From contig NZKX01000101.1 of NCBI GenBank assembly GCA_002694025.1, positions 1 to 5,665 on the forward strand: a stretch of DNA of 5,665 bases. The letters run 5' to 3'. This stretch comes from Fidelibacterota bacterium. Its GTDB lineage: Bacteria > Marinisomatota > Marinisomatia > Marinisomatales > UBA1611. The notes under the pieces were generated by a model that worked only from the letters and a program-made list of their open reading frames with translations, was not told where the DNA came from and searched no databases. The position numbers were made by a program, and so were the translations under genes. Positions 1 through 5,665 of this stretch are shown here, in pieces. Each line of letters starts with the position of its first letter. Positions within the stretch are counted from its first letter, which is position 1.

Positions 1-1
1 A

Positions 2-604
2 CATCCTTTTTCAGAAACACATAAACTGATGATTGGTTCTATAGTTCCAAGACCAATAGCATTAGTTTCAACAACTTCAACTAATGGTATCAATAATCTT
101 GCCCCTTTTTCATATTTTAATGGAGTTTGCTCGAAGCCACCTACTATCATGTTTGCTCCAGCAAGAAAGGGGTGGGATGGTAAAGAAAAGGACACTTTAA
201 TTAACATTCGTAATACAAAAGAGTTTTCAATAAATATTGTATCTGAAAATATAGGAGAAAAAATGGTGAAATGCTCTACTGATTACGAAAAAGAAGTAGA
301 TGAATATTCTAAATCTGGATTGTCACCATTATCATCAAAAAAAATCAAACCACCTATTGTTTCCGAATCAAAAATCAGTCTAGAGTGTATCTTAAATCAA
401 ATTGTCCAGATTGGGAAAGAGGATGCTGGAAGTGGATTTATTGTAATTGGCACTATAGTATTATTTCATATTGATGATGAAGTATATGATAATGGACGAA
501 TCATTCTTGACAAATTGCAACCTTTAGGAAGAGTTGCAGGTAATGGTTATGTGCGATCTACTAATGCTTTTGATATAGTCCGTACAATAAAACCTGATGA
601 TTAG
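2..604 (+). CDS. Flavin reductase-like FMN-binding split-barrel protein, 5'-partial
   Basis: This resembles the flavin reductase-like/DIM6-NTAB family (COG1853-type). These are cytoplasmic split-barrel proteins that bind FMN and often pass reduced flavin to a partner oxygenase or act as oxidoreductases. The frame is open to the window's left edge and reads HPFSETHKLMIGSIVPRPIA, so the ATG at position 29 is internal rather than the start. About 200 residues are visible, close to the usual family length, so probably only a short N-terminal piece is missing. Family hallmarks are the GSIVPRPIALVST segment, the NLAPFSYFNGV segment followed by a PPTIMFAP strand, and the KDTLINIRNTKEFSINIV stretch, all typical of the FMN-binding region. 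The C-terminal half (GSGFIVIGTIVLFHID, then LGRVAGNGYVR) also fits. The gene ends with TAG 28 bases before the next gene on the same strand. No oxygenase partner is visible, so the exact substrate is unknown. Confidence 0.88.
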   Translation, partial: HPFSETHKLMIGSIVPRPIALVSTTSTNGINNLAPFSYFNGVCSKPPTIMFAPARKGWDGKEKDTLINIRNTKEFSINIVSENIGEKMVKCSTDYEKEVDEYSKSGLSPLSSKKIKPPIVSESKISLECILNQIVQIGKEDAGSGFIVIGTIVLFHIDDEVYDNGRIILDKLQPLGRVAGNGYVRSTNAFDIVRTIKPDD

Positions 605-632
605 ATTATTAGTTTTTTGTGTTTAGTTATCT

Positions 633-1574
633 ATGGACTATTTAGATCCTAATCTATTAAAAATTAAAAAAGATATCTACAATGCTCAGTGTATTGGCAA
701 TGTTGAACCGATAGAGTTTATGATACCCTATCCCTCAATGTGTTCTCTAATTGAAGGACAAAATATTAAATATTCCAAACAAAAGATTATAAATAATCCA
801 TCTTTAACAAATCTCGATTTTTACAATTGTATCCAGCGTACAGCAAATTGGTTAGAATCTATTGGAGCAAAACCAAAACAGCCAATTATCATCCCAAATC
901 TAAACTATCCCCAATCTGAAATTTTATTATATGGAATTTGGCAAATGGGTGCGGTGGCTGTAATTAATGCTAACTTAGATCATGGGGAAATAGAGGATCA
1001 GTTAGATAATCTAATGTTAATATCTAATAAAACTAATTTATTTAATAAAATAAAAAATTTTGACGAAGAGTATAATCCAAAATACAAACCTAATCTTAGT
1101 GAAGAAGCTCTTATCACTTTTGAAACCGGTAACGGAATAAAGCTATCTCATTACAACTTATTAGTTAATGCAAACAGCATTCAAAAAGCTCTTAACATAG
1201 AAAGTAGAACAAAAATTTACTGCAATCTTGAACCAGACTCATCTGCTTGGGCAGTATTTAAAGCGATATTACCAATTTATTCAGGAGGTATTTTTGATAA
1301 CGAAAATCCGGATTTAAGCATCAATATTCAAGATGGTGATTATCTATTACGATATGATATTCAAAACTTGAAAAAATTTTCTAAAAATGATATTGCTATA
1401 TGTCCAGAAAATACTGCAGCCATTTCTATAGGTACAAAACCAGTTCATCTTACGGACTACTTAATTAGCAATGAAAACTTAAAATTAAAAGGTCATTCCG
1501 TAATGATGGGATATTTAAATAACGAATTAAATAAGTTAAGTTTTAGAAATGATTCCTTATATATTAGCTTTTAA
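633..1574 (+). CDS. Degenerate, shortened AMP-binding (ANL superfamily) protein, likely pseudoenzyme
   Basis: This 313-residue protein looks like the N-terminal domain of an acyl-CoA synthetase/ANL adenylating enzyme. Residues about 59-125 match the typical start of the domain (TANWLESIGAKPKQ, then YGIWQMGAVAVINANL). Residues 159-187 align with the ATP P-loop region and what follows it (ALITF...IKLSHYNLLVNANSI). The P-loop itself, normally T/SGTTGxPKG, is reduced to ETGNG (164-168), with about five residues and the invariant lysine missing. PENTAAISIG (258-267) may be the remnant of the YGxTE motif, and GHSVMMGYLNNE (287-298) matches the GxxVMxGYxN segment. The protein then stops at LYISF, where YxTGD and the hinge would follow, so the C-terminal domain with the catalytic lysine is absent. 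The section between the P-loop and YGxTE is also strongly shortened. The frame has no internal stop. ATG 633 is the first start after an in-frame TAG at 624, and no Shine-Dalgarno sequence is evident. Normal ligase activity is unlikely; a binding or regulatory role, or ongoing decay, are alternatives. Confidence 0.72.
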   Translation: MDYLDPNLLKIKKDIYNAQCIGNVEPIEFMIPYPSMCSLIEGQNIKYSKQKIINNPSLTNLDFYNCIQRTANWLESIGAKPKQPIIIPNLNYPQSEILLYGIWQMGAVAVINANLDHGEIEDQLDNLMLISNKTNLFNKIKNFDEEYNPKYKPNLSEEALITFETGNGIKLSHYNLLVNANSIQKALNIESRTKIYCNLEPDSSAWAVFKAILPIYSGGIFDNENPDLSINIQDGDYLLRYDIQNLKKFSKNDIAICPENTAAISIGTKPVHLTDYLISNENLKLKGHSVMMGYLNNELNKLSFRNDSLYISF

Positions 1575-2026
1575 TCTAAATCTTCCAAGACTTCTTTGGC
1601 ATGTTCTTTTGGTTTCACTTTACTGTAAGTTTTTTGTATCGTACCTTCCTCGTTTATCAAATAAGAGATTCTAAAAATACCTTCATATTCACGACCGTAC
1701 ATTTTTTTTAAACCAATGGCCTTATATTTCCTTATGGTAGTCTTTTCCGTGTCAGAAATTAAAGAAAAAGGGAACTTTTGTTTTTCACAAAAGTTTTTTT
1801 GTGATTTCACTGAATCTGCGCTCATTCCAAGAATCACTGTATTCTTTTTTTCAAATTTATGAAACTCGTCACGTAGCTCTTGGCCTTCAATTGTACAGCC
1901 TGGAGTACTTGCTTTAGGGTAAAACCATAACAATACCTTCTTCCCTTTGAAATCAGCAAGGGAAGTTGGATTCCCATCCTGATCGTCTAATTTAAAATCT
2001 GGTGCTTTTGTTCCTTCTAATAACAT
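1571..2026 (-). CDS. bcp: PrxQ/BCP-type thiol peroxidase (peroxiredoxin)
   Basis: A complete 151-residue peroxiredoxin of the BCP/PrxQ class, a cytoplasmic enzyme that reduces H2O2 and organic hydroperoxides and is usually recycled by thioredoxin. The N-terminus (GTKAPDFKLDDQDGN) and the active-site segment FYPKASTPGCT are diagnostic. C44 is the peroxidatic cysteine, with P37 and T41 of the PxxxTxxC motif and R119 in FRISYLI as the expected conserved arginine. The resolving cysteine often found five residues downstream (C45/C50 in E. coli Bcp) is absent; that position is Q49. The only other cysteine, C80, lies 36 residues after C44. This is the spacing I recall for the alpha-3 subgroup (Xylella PrxQ C47/C83), so an atypical 2-Cys mechanism remains possible. 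The ATG has a good GGAG at 2033-2036, six bases upstream. It is the last gene of the leftward series, 11 bases after the Nudix gene, and its stop overlaps that of the convergent ANL-like gene. Confidence 0.95.
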   Translation of the reverse strand: MLLEGTKAPDFKLDDQDGNPTSLADFKGKKVLLWFYPKASTPGCTIEGQELRDEFHKFEKKNTVILGMSADSVKSQKNFCEKQKFPFSLISDTEKTTIRKYKAIGLKKMYGREYEGIFRISYLINEEGTIQKTYSKVKPKEHAKEVLEDLD

Positions 2027-2037
2027 TGATTACTCCA

Positions 2038-2505
2038 CTATTTTTTTATTAATACATTAGACCATTTGATTCTATCATCTTGCGAATTTAACATTTCATT
2101 AACAATTTTTAAACCTTTCTTCTGACCATTCCATGTCAACATCTGGTACGCCTTTCGATAGTTGACCCACTTGAATTCGCAGTGCTCTTCTGATAAAGTT
2201 ACATTTGAATTTCTCACCTCTATTCCAAATACAGGCACTAGATTTATTCTGTCAAAATTAGACTCATAGAAGCTACTTATATGATCAGCTACAAACATCT
2301 TGTGCGGTATAAATCCTGTTTCTTCTTCTAATTCTCTTATTGCAGCCTGCCATGCGGTCTCTCCTTTTTCAATCTTTCCTGCTACTCCTTGCCATAAATG
2401 CTCATATATTTTTGTTTTTGAACGCTTTAAAATTAAAAACTGTAATTCATCTTCCTTATAATGATATACATATGCATCAATTACTCTAACTATTATTTCC
2501 GCCAT
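2038..2505 (-). CDS. Nudix hydrolase, NudB-like (possible dihydroneopterin triphosphate pyrophosphatase)
   Basis: A 155-residue Nudix protein that would hydrolyse a nucleoside diphosphate linked to another group, X, releasing a phosphorylated product with Mg2+ or Mn2+. The Nudix box is perfect: G43 to F65 follows Gx5Ex7REUxEExGU, with E49, R57, E58, E61 and E62 in place. The preceding LILKRSK strand and the LWQGVAGKIEKGE segment resemble the LMLQRR and FWQSVTGSVEEGE parts of E. coli NudB. The tail, SEEHCEFKWVNYRKAYQML followed by a WNGQKKGLKIV stretch, also resembles NudB, which acts in folate synthesis. That assignment is tentative because Nudix specificity is hard to read from sequence; a (d)NTP or ADP-ribose-type substrate is the alternative. 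The start at 2505 is chosen because an AAAGG site sits six bases upstream and the ATG overlaps the tgt stop as TGATG. A longer reading from 2553 would add 16 residues that merely re-read tgt codons. Confidence 0.9.
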   Translation of the reverse strand: MAEIIVRVIDAYVYHYKEDELQFLILKRSKTKIYEHLWQGVAGKIEKGETAWQAAIRELEEETGFIPHKMFVADHISSFYESNFDRINLVPVFGIEVRNSNVTLSEEHCEFKWVNYRKAYQMLTWNGQKKGLKIVNEMLNSQDDRIKWSNVLIKK

Positions 2506-3638
2506 CACATACCTTTCATATGCTTCATTTCTTGCAGAATTTTGCGAGCCCATTGATCGAATGTAGAGTTGTTGATTTCATTCCTCATAGTAATCATTAG
2601 ATCTTGATAAAATGCTAGGTTTAATGTCGAAGATATTCTAATTCCAAGTACTTCATTTATATTAAATAGATGCCTAACATATGCTTTTGAAAACTGCCTT
2701 CCCCATTTATGAGAGCTGTTAGAGTCTAATTGGGAGAAATCTTCTTTATATTTTTGGTTTCTGATATTTATAACTCCTTTTGAAGTGAAAATATGACCAT
2801 TTCTACCATTGCGTGTTGGCATTACACAATCAAACATATCCACTCCCATTCTAACTGCATTTATTATGTCTGTTGGCTTTCCAACTCCCATTAAGTAACG
2901 AGGTTGCGAGGTTGGAAGAAGCTCTGTACAGAATTCAATAGTTTCCATCATAGCCTGTTTTTCTTCACCTACTGCTAAACCACCTATAGCAATTCCACAT
3001 TTTGAATAAGGAAGTAATTCTTGAATACTCTGTTTCCTTAGGACATGATCTACCCCTCCTTGCAAAATAGGGAAAATTGTTTGTTCATAACCATATAAAG
3101 GCGGATTATCTTTCAACCATTTAAAACACCTGCTCATCCATTTGGAAGTTCTTTCAACTGCATTTTTTATTTTTTTTGAATCAGCATTCCCGGGTGGGCA
3201 CTCATCGAAAGCCATAATAATGTCTGCTCCTAAATTTCTTTGTATCTTCATTGATGTTTCAGGGGAAAGCATATGCTTAGAGCCATCAATATGGCTTTGA
3301 AAATCGACTCCTTCGTCTGAAATTTTATTTAACTTAGCTAATGAAAAAACCTGAAAACCACCACTATCGGTTAAAATAGGCTTTTTCCATGATATAAATT
3401 CATGTAAACCACCTGCTTTATGTATGATTTCTATACCTGGTCTAAGAAAAAGATGATATGTATTACCAAGAATAATTTGTGAATTAAAGTACTCAAGTTC
3501 TTCAGGAGAAAAAGTTTTAACAACTCCTACTGTTCCAACTGGCATGAATACGGGTGTTTCTATGATACCATGATCATTAATTAACGTTCCCGTTCTAGCT
3601 CTGGATCGGGAGTCGGTTTTTTTTTCATTAAAAATCAA
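2505..3638 (-). CDS. tgt: tRNA-guanine transglycosylase (queuosine pathway), zinc-site-less variant
   Basis: Tgt exchanges guanine-34 in the anticodon of tRNAs with GUN anticodons (Asp, Asn, His, Tyr) for the queuosine precursor preQ1. The 377-residue length is normal. Catalytic features are intact: TDSGGFQ with D91 as the general acid/base, FDEC (D145, C147) and LQGG (Q193) and GGLAVGE (220-225) for base recognition, and the nucleophile D270 in DMFDCVMPTRNGRNG. The C-terminal zinc subdomain is unusual. The usual CxCxxC...H ligands fall at S308, H310, G313 and L339, so all four are replaced, although the flanks (SKAYVRHLF, NLAFY) are conserved. As I recall, Bacteroidota Tgt also lacks the cysteines but keeps the histidine. 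The start is TTG: reading from it aligns without gaps to family N-termini (MxFxxxxTDxxSxAR). The nearby ATG at 3628 is out of frame. TTG lies three bases after the radA stop and in the same frame, with no Shine-Dalgarno, so re-initiation after radA is likely. Confidence 0.95.
   Translation of the reverse strand: MIFNEKKTDSRSRARTGTLINDHGIIETPVFMPVGTVGVVKTFSPEELEYFNSQIILGNTYHLFLRPGIEIIHKAGGLHEFISWKKPILTDSGGFQVFSLAKLNKISDEGVDFQSHIDGSKHMLSPETSMKIQRNLGADIIMAFDECPPGNADSKKIKNAVERTSKWMSRCFKWLKDNPPLYGYEQTIFPILQGGVDHVLRKQSIQELLPYSKCGIAIGGLAVGEEKQAMMETIEFCTELLPTSQPRYLMGVGKPTDIINAVRMGVDMFDCVMPTRNGRNGHIFTSKGVINIRNQKYKEDFSQLDSNSSHKWGRQFSKAYVRHLFNINEVLGIRISSTLNLAFYQDLMITMRNEINNSTFDQWARKILQEMKHMKGM
2512..2516 (-). 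promoter_or_regulatory. Ribosome binding site of the Nudix gene, inside the tgt 3' end
   Basis: On the - strand the sequence reads ATGAAAGGTATGTGATG. AAAGG lies six bases before the Nudix ATG and is also part of the last tgt codons (Met-Lys-Gly-Met-stop). It fixes the start of the Nudix protein at 2505 and, with the one-base TGATG overlap, suggests translational coupling to tgt. Confidence 0.65.
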
Positions 3639-3641
3639 ATT

Positions 3642-4982
3642 TTATTGAAAGAGTATCTTAAAAGCTTGTTTAACATTTTTGACAGGATACAAGTCTATGT
3701 TTTTACTTTTTAGTTTATCTTTTTTACTAAAATATGGAACTATAGCTTGTTTAAAACCTAAGGATAATGCCTCTGTTATTCTGCGGTCTAGGTTGCTAAT
3801 AGATCTCACTTCGCCAGTAAGTCCTACTTCGCCACAGAGAATAATATTTTTTTCTATATATTTATCCATAGTACTAGAGGCAATTGCAGATATAATTGAT
3901 AAATCTGCTGCAGGATCATCTATTTTAAGGCCTCCGACTAAATTTACAAAAATATCTTTAGTCCCCATAGAAAGTCCAATTCTTTTTTCTAGAACGGCTG
4001 TTAGCATACCTAAACGTTTGTAATTAAATCCCGTTACGTTTCTTTGTGGAGCGTTGTAATTAGTATTTGTTACTAATGCTTGAATCTCTATCAGAATAGG
4101 CCTGGTTCCCTCCAAGGAAGGATAGATACAAGTTCCAGACACATCCGAACTTCTTTCTTCTAAAAATAACTCAGAGGGATTTTTGATCTCATTCAAGCCA
4201 GAATCGTCCATTTGAAATATCCCAACCTCATGAGTTGCTCCAAATCTATTTTTAGTCGACCGTAAAATTCGGTGATCATATCTATCATCTCCTTCTAAAT
4301 AAAGTACAGTATCAACTAAATGCTCCAACATCTTAGGACCTGCAATCGTCCCTTCTTTAGTAACATGTCCAACAATCAAAATGGTGATGTTTTTACTTTT
4401 AGCTAATTCTAAAAATTTTTGCCCACAATCTTTAATCTGACTTGGAGATCCAGGCAAAGAGTCAAGGTCTGAATTAAAAATAGTTTGAATTGAATCAATG
4501 ATTACAAATTTTGGCTCCATGCGATCTAAATGAGTTATTATACCATTTAAATCACTTTCCCCTGATAAGAATAAATTTTCTGTTTTTATTTTTAACCTTT
4601 TTGCTCTTATAGCGACCTGTTCTTCACTCTCTTCAGCAGAAAAATAAAGTGATTTCTGATGTAAGCCCGAGCACATATGTAGACTTAAAGTTGATTTTCC
4701 TACTCCAGGACTGCCACCTAATAGGATTAAAGATCCAGGTAACAATCCTCCCCCAAGGACCCTATTTACTTCGTTTAAAGAAGTGCGCATTCTATCGGAA
4801 GGAGTATTATTTAAAATTTCGCTTAGGGCATAAGAATCTTTAATATCTCTTCTTATGTTATTTTTTGATGTATTATACTCAGATAACGTCCCCCATTCCT
4901 TACAAGAAGGACATTGACCATTCCACTTTGGGAAATCATCTCCGCAAGCACTACATAAATAAACTTTTTTTAATTTAGGCAT
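3642..4982 (-). CDS. radA: DNA repair protein RadA (Sms)
   Basis: RadA is a RecA-related, DnaB-like hexameric helicase that drives branch migration of recombination intermediates in repair and transformation. The 446-residue protein is full length. It has the N-terminal zinc finger (C10, C13, C24, C27 as CxxC...CxxC), a Walker A GGSPGVGKST at 89-98 (K96), a Walker B strand ending at D163 in FVIIDSIQTIF, the RadA-specific KNRFG motif at 244-248, and a C-terminal Lon-like domain (DDPAADLSII, then GEVGLTGEVRSI) that lacks protease activity in this family. All key residues are present. The ATG at 4982 is preceded by two GAGG elements, at 4987-4990 and 4993-4996. It starts 32 bases after the outer-membrane gene and is followed three bases later by tgt, so it sits in the middle of a probable operon. 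A zinc-binding RadA beside a zinc-less Tgt shows the genome has not generally abandoned zinc sites. Confidence 0.97.
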   Translation of the reverse strand: MPKLKKVYLCSACGDDFPKWNGQCPSCKEWGTLSEYNTSKNNIRRDIKDSYALSEILNNTPSDRMRTSLNEVNRVLGGGLLPGSLILLGGSPGVGKSTLSLHMCSGLHQKSLYFSAEESEEQVAIRAKRLKIKTENLFLSGESDLNGIITHLDRMEPKFVIIDSIQTIFNSDLDSLPGSPSQIKDCGQKFLELAKSKNITILIVGHVTKEGTIAGPKMLEHLVDTVLYLEGDDRYDHRILRSTKNRFGATHEVGIFQMDDSGLNEIKNPSELFLEERSSDVSGTCIYPSLEGTRPILIEIQALVTNTNYNAPQRNVTGFNYKRLGMLTAVLEKRIGLSMGTKDIFVNLVGGLKIDDPAADLSIISAIASSTMDKYIEKNIILCGEVGLTGEVRSISNLDRRITEALSLGFKQAIVPYFSKKDKLKSKNIDLYPVKNVKQAFKILFQ

Positions 4983-4986
4983 TAGG

Positions 4987-4996
4987 CCTCATCCTC
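4987..4996 (-). promoter_or_regulatory. Twin GAGG ribosome binding site of radA
   Basis: The - strand reads GAGGATGAGGCCTA directly before the radA ATG, giving two GAGG copies four and ten bases upstream of the start. Either could pair with 16S rRNA. Most other starts in the window have weak or no such motif. The ATG inside this motif is out of frame with radA and is not a credible start. Confidence 0.5.
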
Positions 4997-5014
4997 AAGA
5001 AGGCAGTTTATATT

Positions 5015-5665
5015 TTACCAGTCAGGACCAAGTGAAAAATACCATTGAGGCTTTGAATACCCATTTTCGTTTCTATCCCATGCTGCTTCAATTTTAAGTA
5101 AAAAATAGCCTAGATTAATTTTCGTACCAAGACCAGAGGTCATAACTACGGGTGAATAATTACCCAAATTATTACTTCCATACCTTGAGGGCCAGTCTTT
5201 AGTTGAGAACTCGCTTATGTTGTCCCAGGCAGCACCAACATCAATAAAGGCATGGCCTCTAATATTTCCAAAAATCATTTTAAGAGGAAACCCCAGTGCG
5301 AGATAGTTGATAAATGGGAAGCGAACTTCTAAATTGAAAAGAGATGTTGTAGCTCCAAATCTTTCTCCAAACCGAGCACCTCTCAAAGGCCATGCATATT
5401 CGGTAAAATAAATATCATGAATCAATGATTCGTTTTCATCATCCAAAATTATTTCTCTAAAATTGCCATTGTCATCAACACCATTTGTTTCACCACTACC
5501 AGCAACAAGATATGGTACACCACCCAGGAAAAATTTTTGTTTATTTGAGCCAAGTGATATCCCCCAAAAACTTCTTATCGCAAATGTGTAATCTCGACCA
5601 AGTCTCCAATATTTTCTTAAATCAGATTTTATGGTCTGAAATTTTAAATTGTTTGATCCATAACC
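5015..5665 (-). CDS. Outer-membrane surface-antigen (Omp85-type) beta-barrel protein, C-terminal part
   Basis: The frame is open from the window's right edge to a TAA at 5015, giving 216 visible residues with the N-terminus outside the window. A TTG at 5446 that could be taken as a start is internal, because the frame continues upstream with barrel-like sequence (SDLRKYWRLGRDYTFAIR, then KFFLGGVPYL). This is the bacterial surface antigen (D15/Omp85) barrel. It shows alternating hydrophobic strands, an LRGARFGERFG segment (5354-5386) at the place of the L6 (V/I)RGF/Y motif, NLEVRFPFI, an IRGHAFIDVGAAWD strand, GLGTKINLGYFLLKIEAAWD and a last strand WYFSLGPDW ending in an aromatic residue, as expected of an outer-membrane beta-signal. 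Similar C-termini occur in FCB-group proteins with TolB/PD40-like propellers upstream, but that part is not visible here, so BamA/TamA-like assembly factor versus PD40-barrel fusion cannot be decided. It is transcribed toward radA. Confidence 0.85.
   Translation of the reverse strand, partial: GYGSNNLKFQTIKSDLRKYWRLGRDYTFAIRSFWGISLGSNKQKFFLGGVPYLVAGSGETNGVDDNGNFREIILDDENESLIHDIYFTEYAWPLRGARFGERFGATTSLFNLEVRFPFINYLALGFPLKMIFGNIRGHAFIDVGAAWDNISEFSTKDWPSRYGSNNLGNYSPVVMTSGLGTKINLGYFLLKIEAAWDRNENGYSKPQWYFSLGPDW

Noticed and set aside
1584..1600. Possible hairpin CCAA...TTGG after the ANL-like gene as a terminator
   Set aside because: The stem is only four weak pairs, lies within peroxiredoxin coding sequence and lacks a following T run.
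1575..2026. A frameshifted C-terminal ANL domain downstream of the short ANL-like gene
   Set aside because: This stretch is fully occupied by the intact peroxiredoxin gene on the opposite strand, so there is no room for the missing domain.
2506..2553. Extended N-terminus of the Nudix protein beginning at 2553
   Set aside because: The extra 16 residues are tgt codons read in another frame. The family alignment, the AAAGG site and the TGATG overlap support the start at 2505.
3679..4023. Plus-strand reading frame of 114 codons
   Set aside because: It lies wholly antisense to the conserved C-terminal domain of radA and shows no recognisable family features.
4649..4843. Plus-strand reading frame of 64 codons
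   Set aside because: It lies opposite the RadA Walker A region and is explained by radA coding on the other strand.
5015..5446. Outer-membrane protein as a complete 143-residue gene starting at TTG 5446
   Set aside because: The frame continues open to the window edge with typical barrel sequence, so this is the end of a longer protein.
1..5665. Search for CRISPR arrays, tRNA or rRNA genes, insertion sequences, riboswitches and phage or defence modules
   Set aside because: No spaced direct repeats, cloverleaf genes, transposase, inverted-repeat ends or long leader regions were seen. Nearly every base lies in a recognisable gene.

Overview
The window is compact, AT-rich bacterial DNA with almost no non-coding space. 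No stretch over about 35 bases lacks a gene. Protein features point to the FCB group, perhaps an uncultured marine lineage such as Marinimicrobia/SAR406 or a Bacteroidota relative. The main clues are a Tgt protein without the zinc cysteines, as I recall for Bacteroidota Tgt, and an outer-membrane surface-antigen barrel of the kind common in that group. The taxonomic placement is inference and only moderately secure.

Layout: two genes read rightward on the + strand. They are a flavin reductase-like protein (2-604, its first few residues lie outside the window) and a short, motif-poor relative of AMP-binding (ANL) enzymes (633-1574). Five genes read leftward on the - strand in one tight series. 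In transcription order they are the C-terminal part of an Omp85/surface-antigen beta-barrel protein (5665-5015), radA (4982-3642), tgt (3638-2505), a NudB-like Nudix hydrolase (2505-2038) and a PrxQ/BCP peroxiredoxin (2026-1571). Gaps in this series are 32, 3, -1 and 11 bases, so it is probably a single operon. The two groups converge at 1571-1574, where both stop codons share the palindrome TTAA.

The leftward cluster combines DNA recombination/repair (RadA), tRNA wobble modification (Tgt), nucleotide hydrolysis (Nudix) and peroxide detoxification (PrxQ), behind an envelope protein. A housekeeping/stress grouping is plausible, but no shared pathway is proven.

No clearly new multi-gene system is visible. 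The two observations most worth pursuing are a Tgt in which all four zinc-ligand positions are substituted while the catalytic residues are intact, and an ANL-like protein that has lost the ATP-binding P-loop lysine and the whole C-terminal domain yet remains one uninterrupted reading frame.
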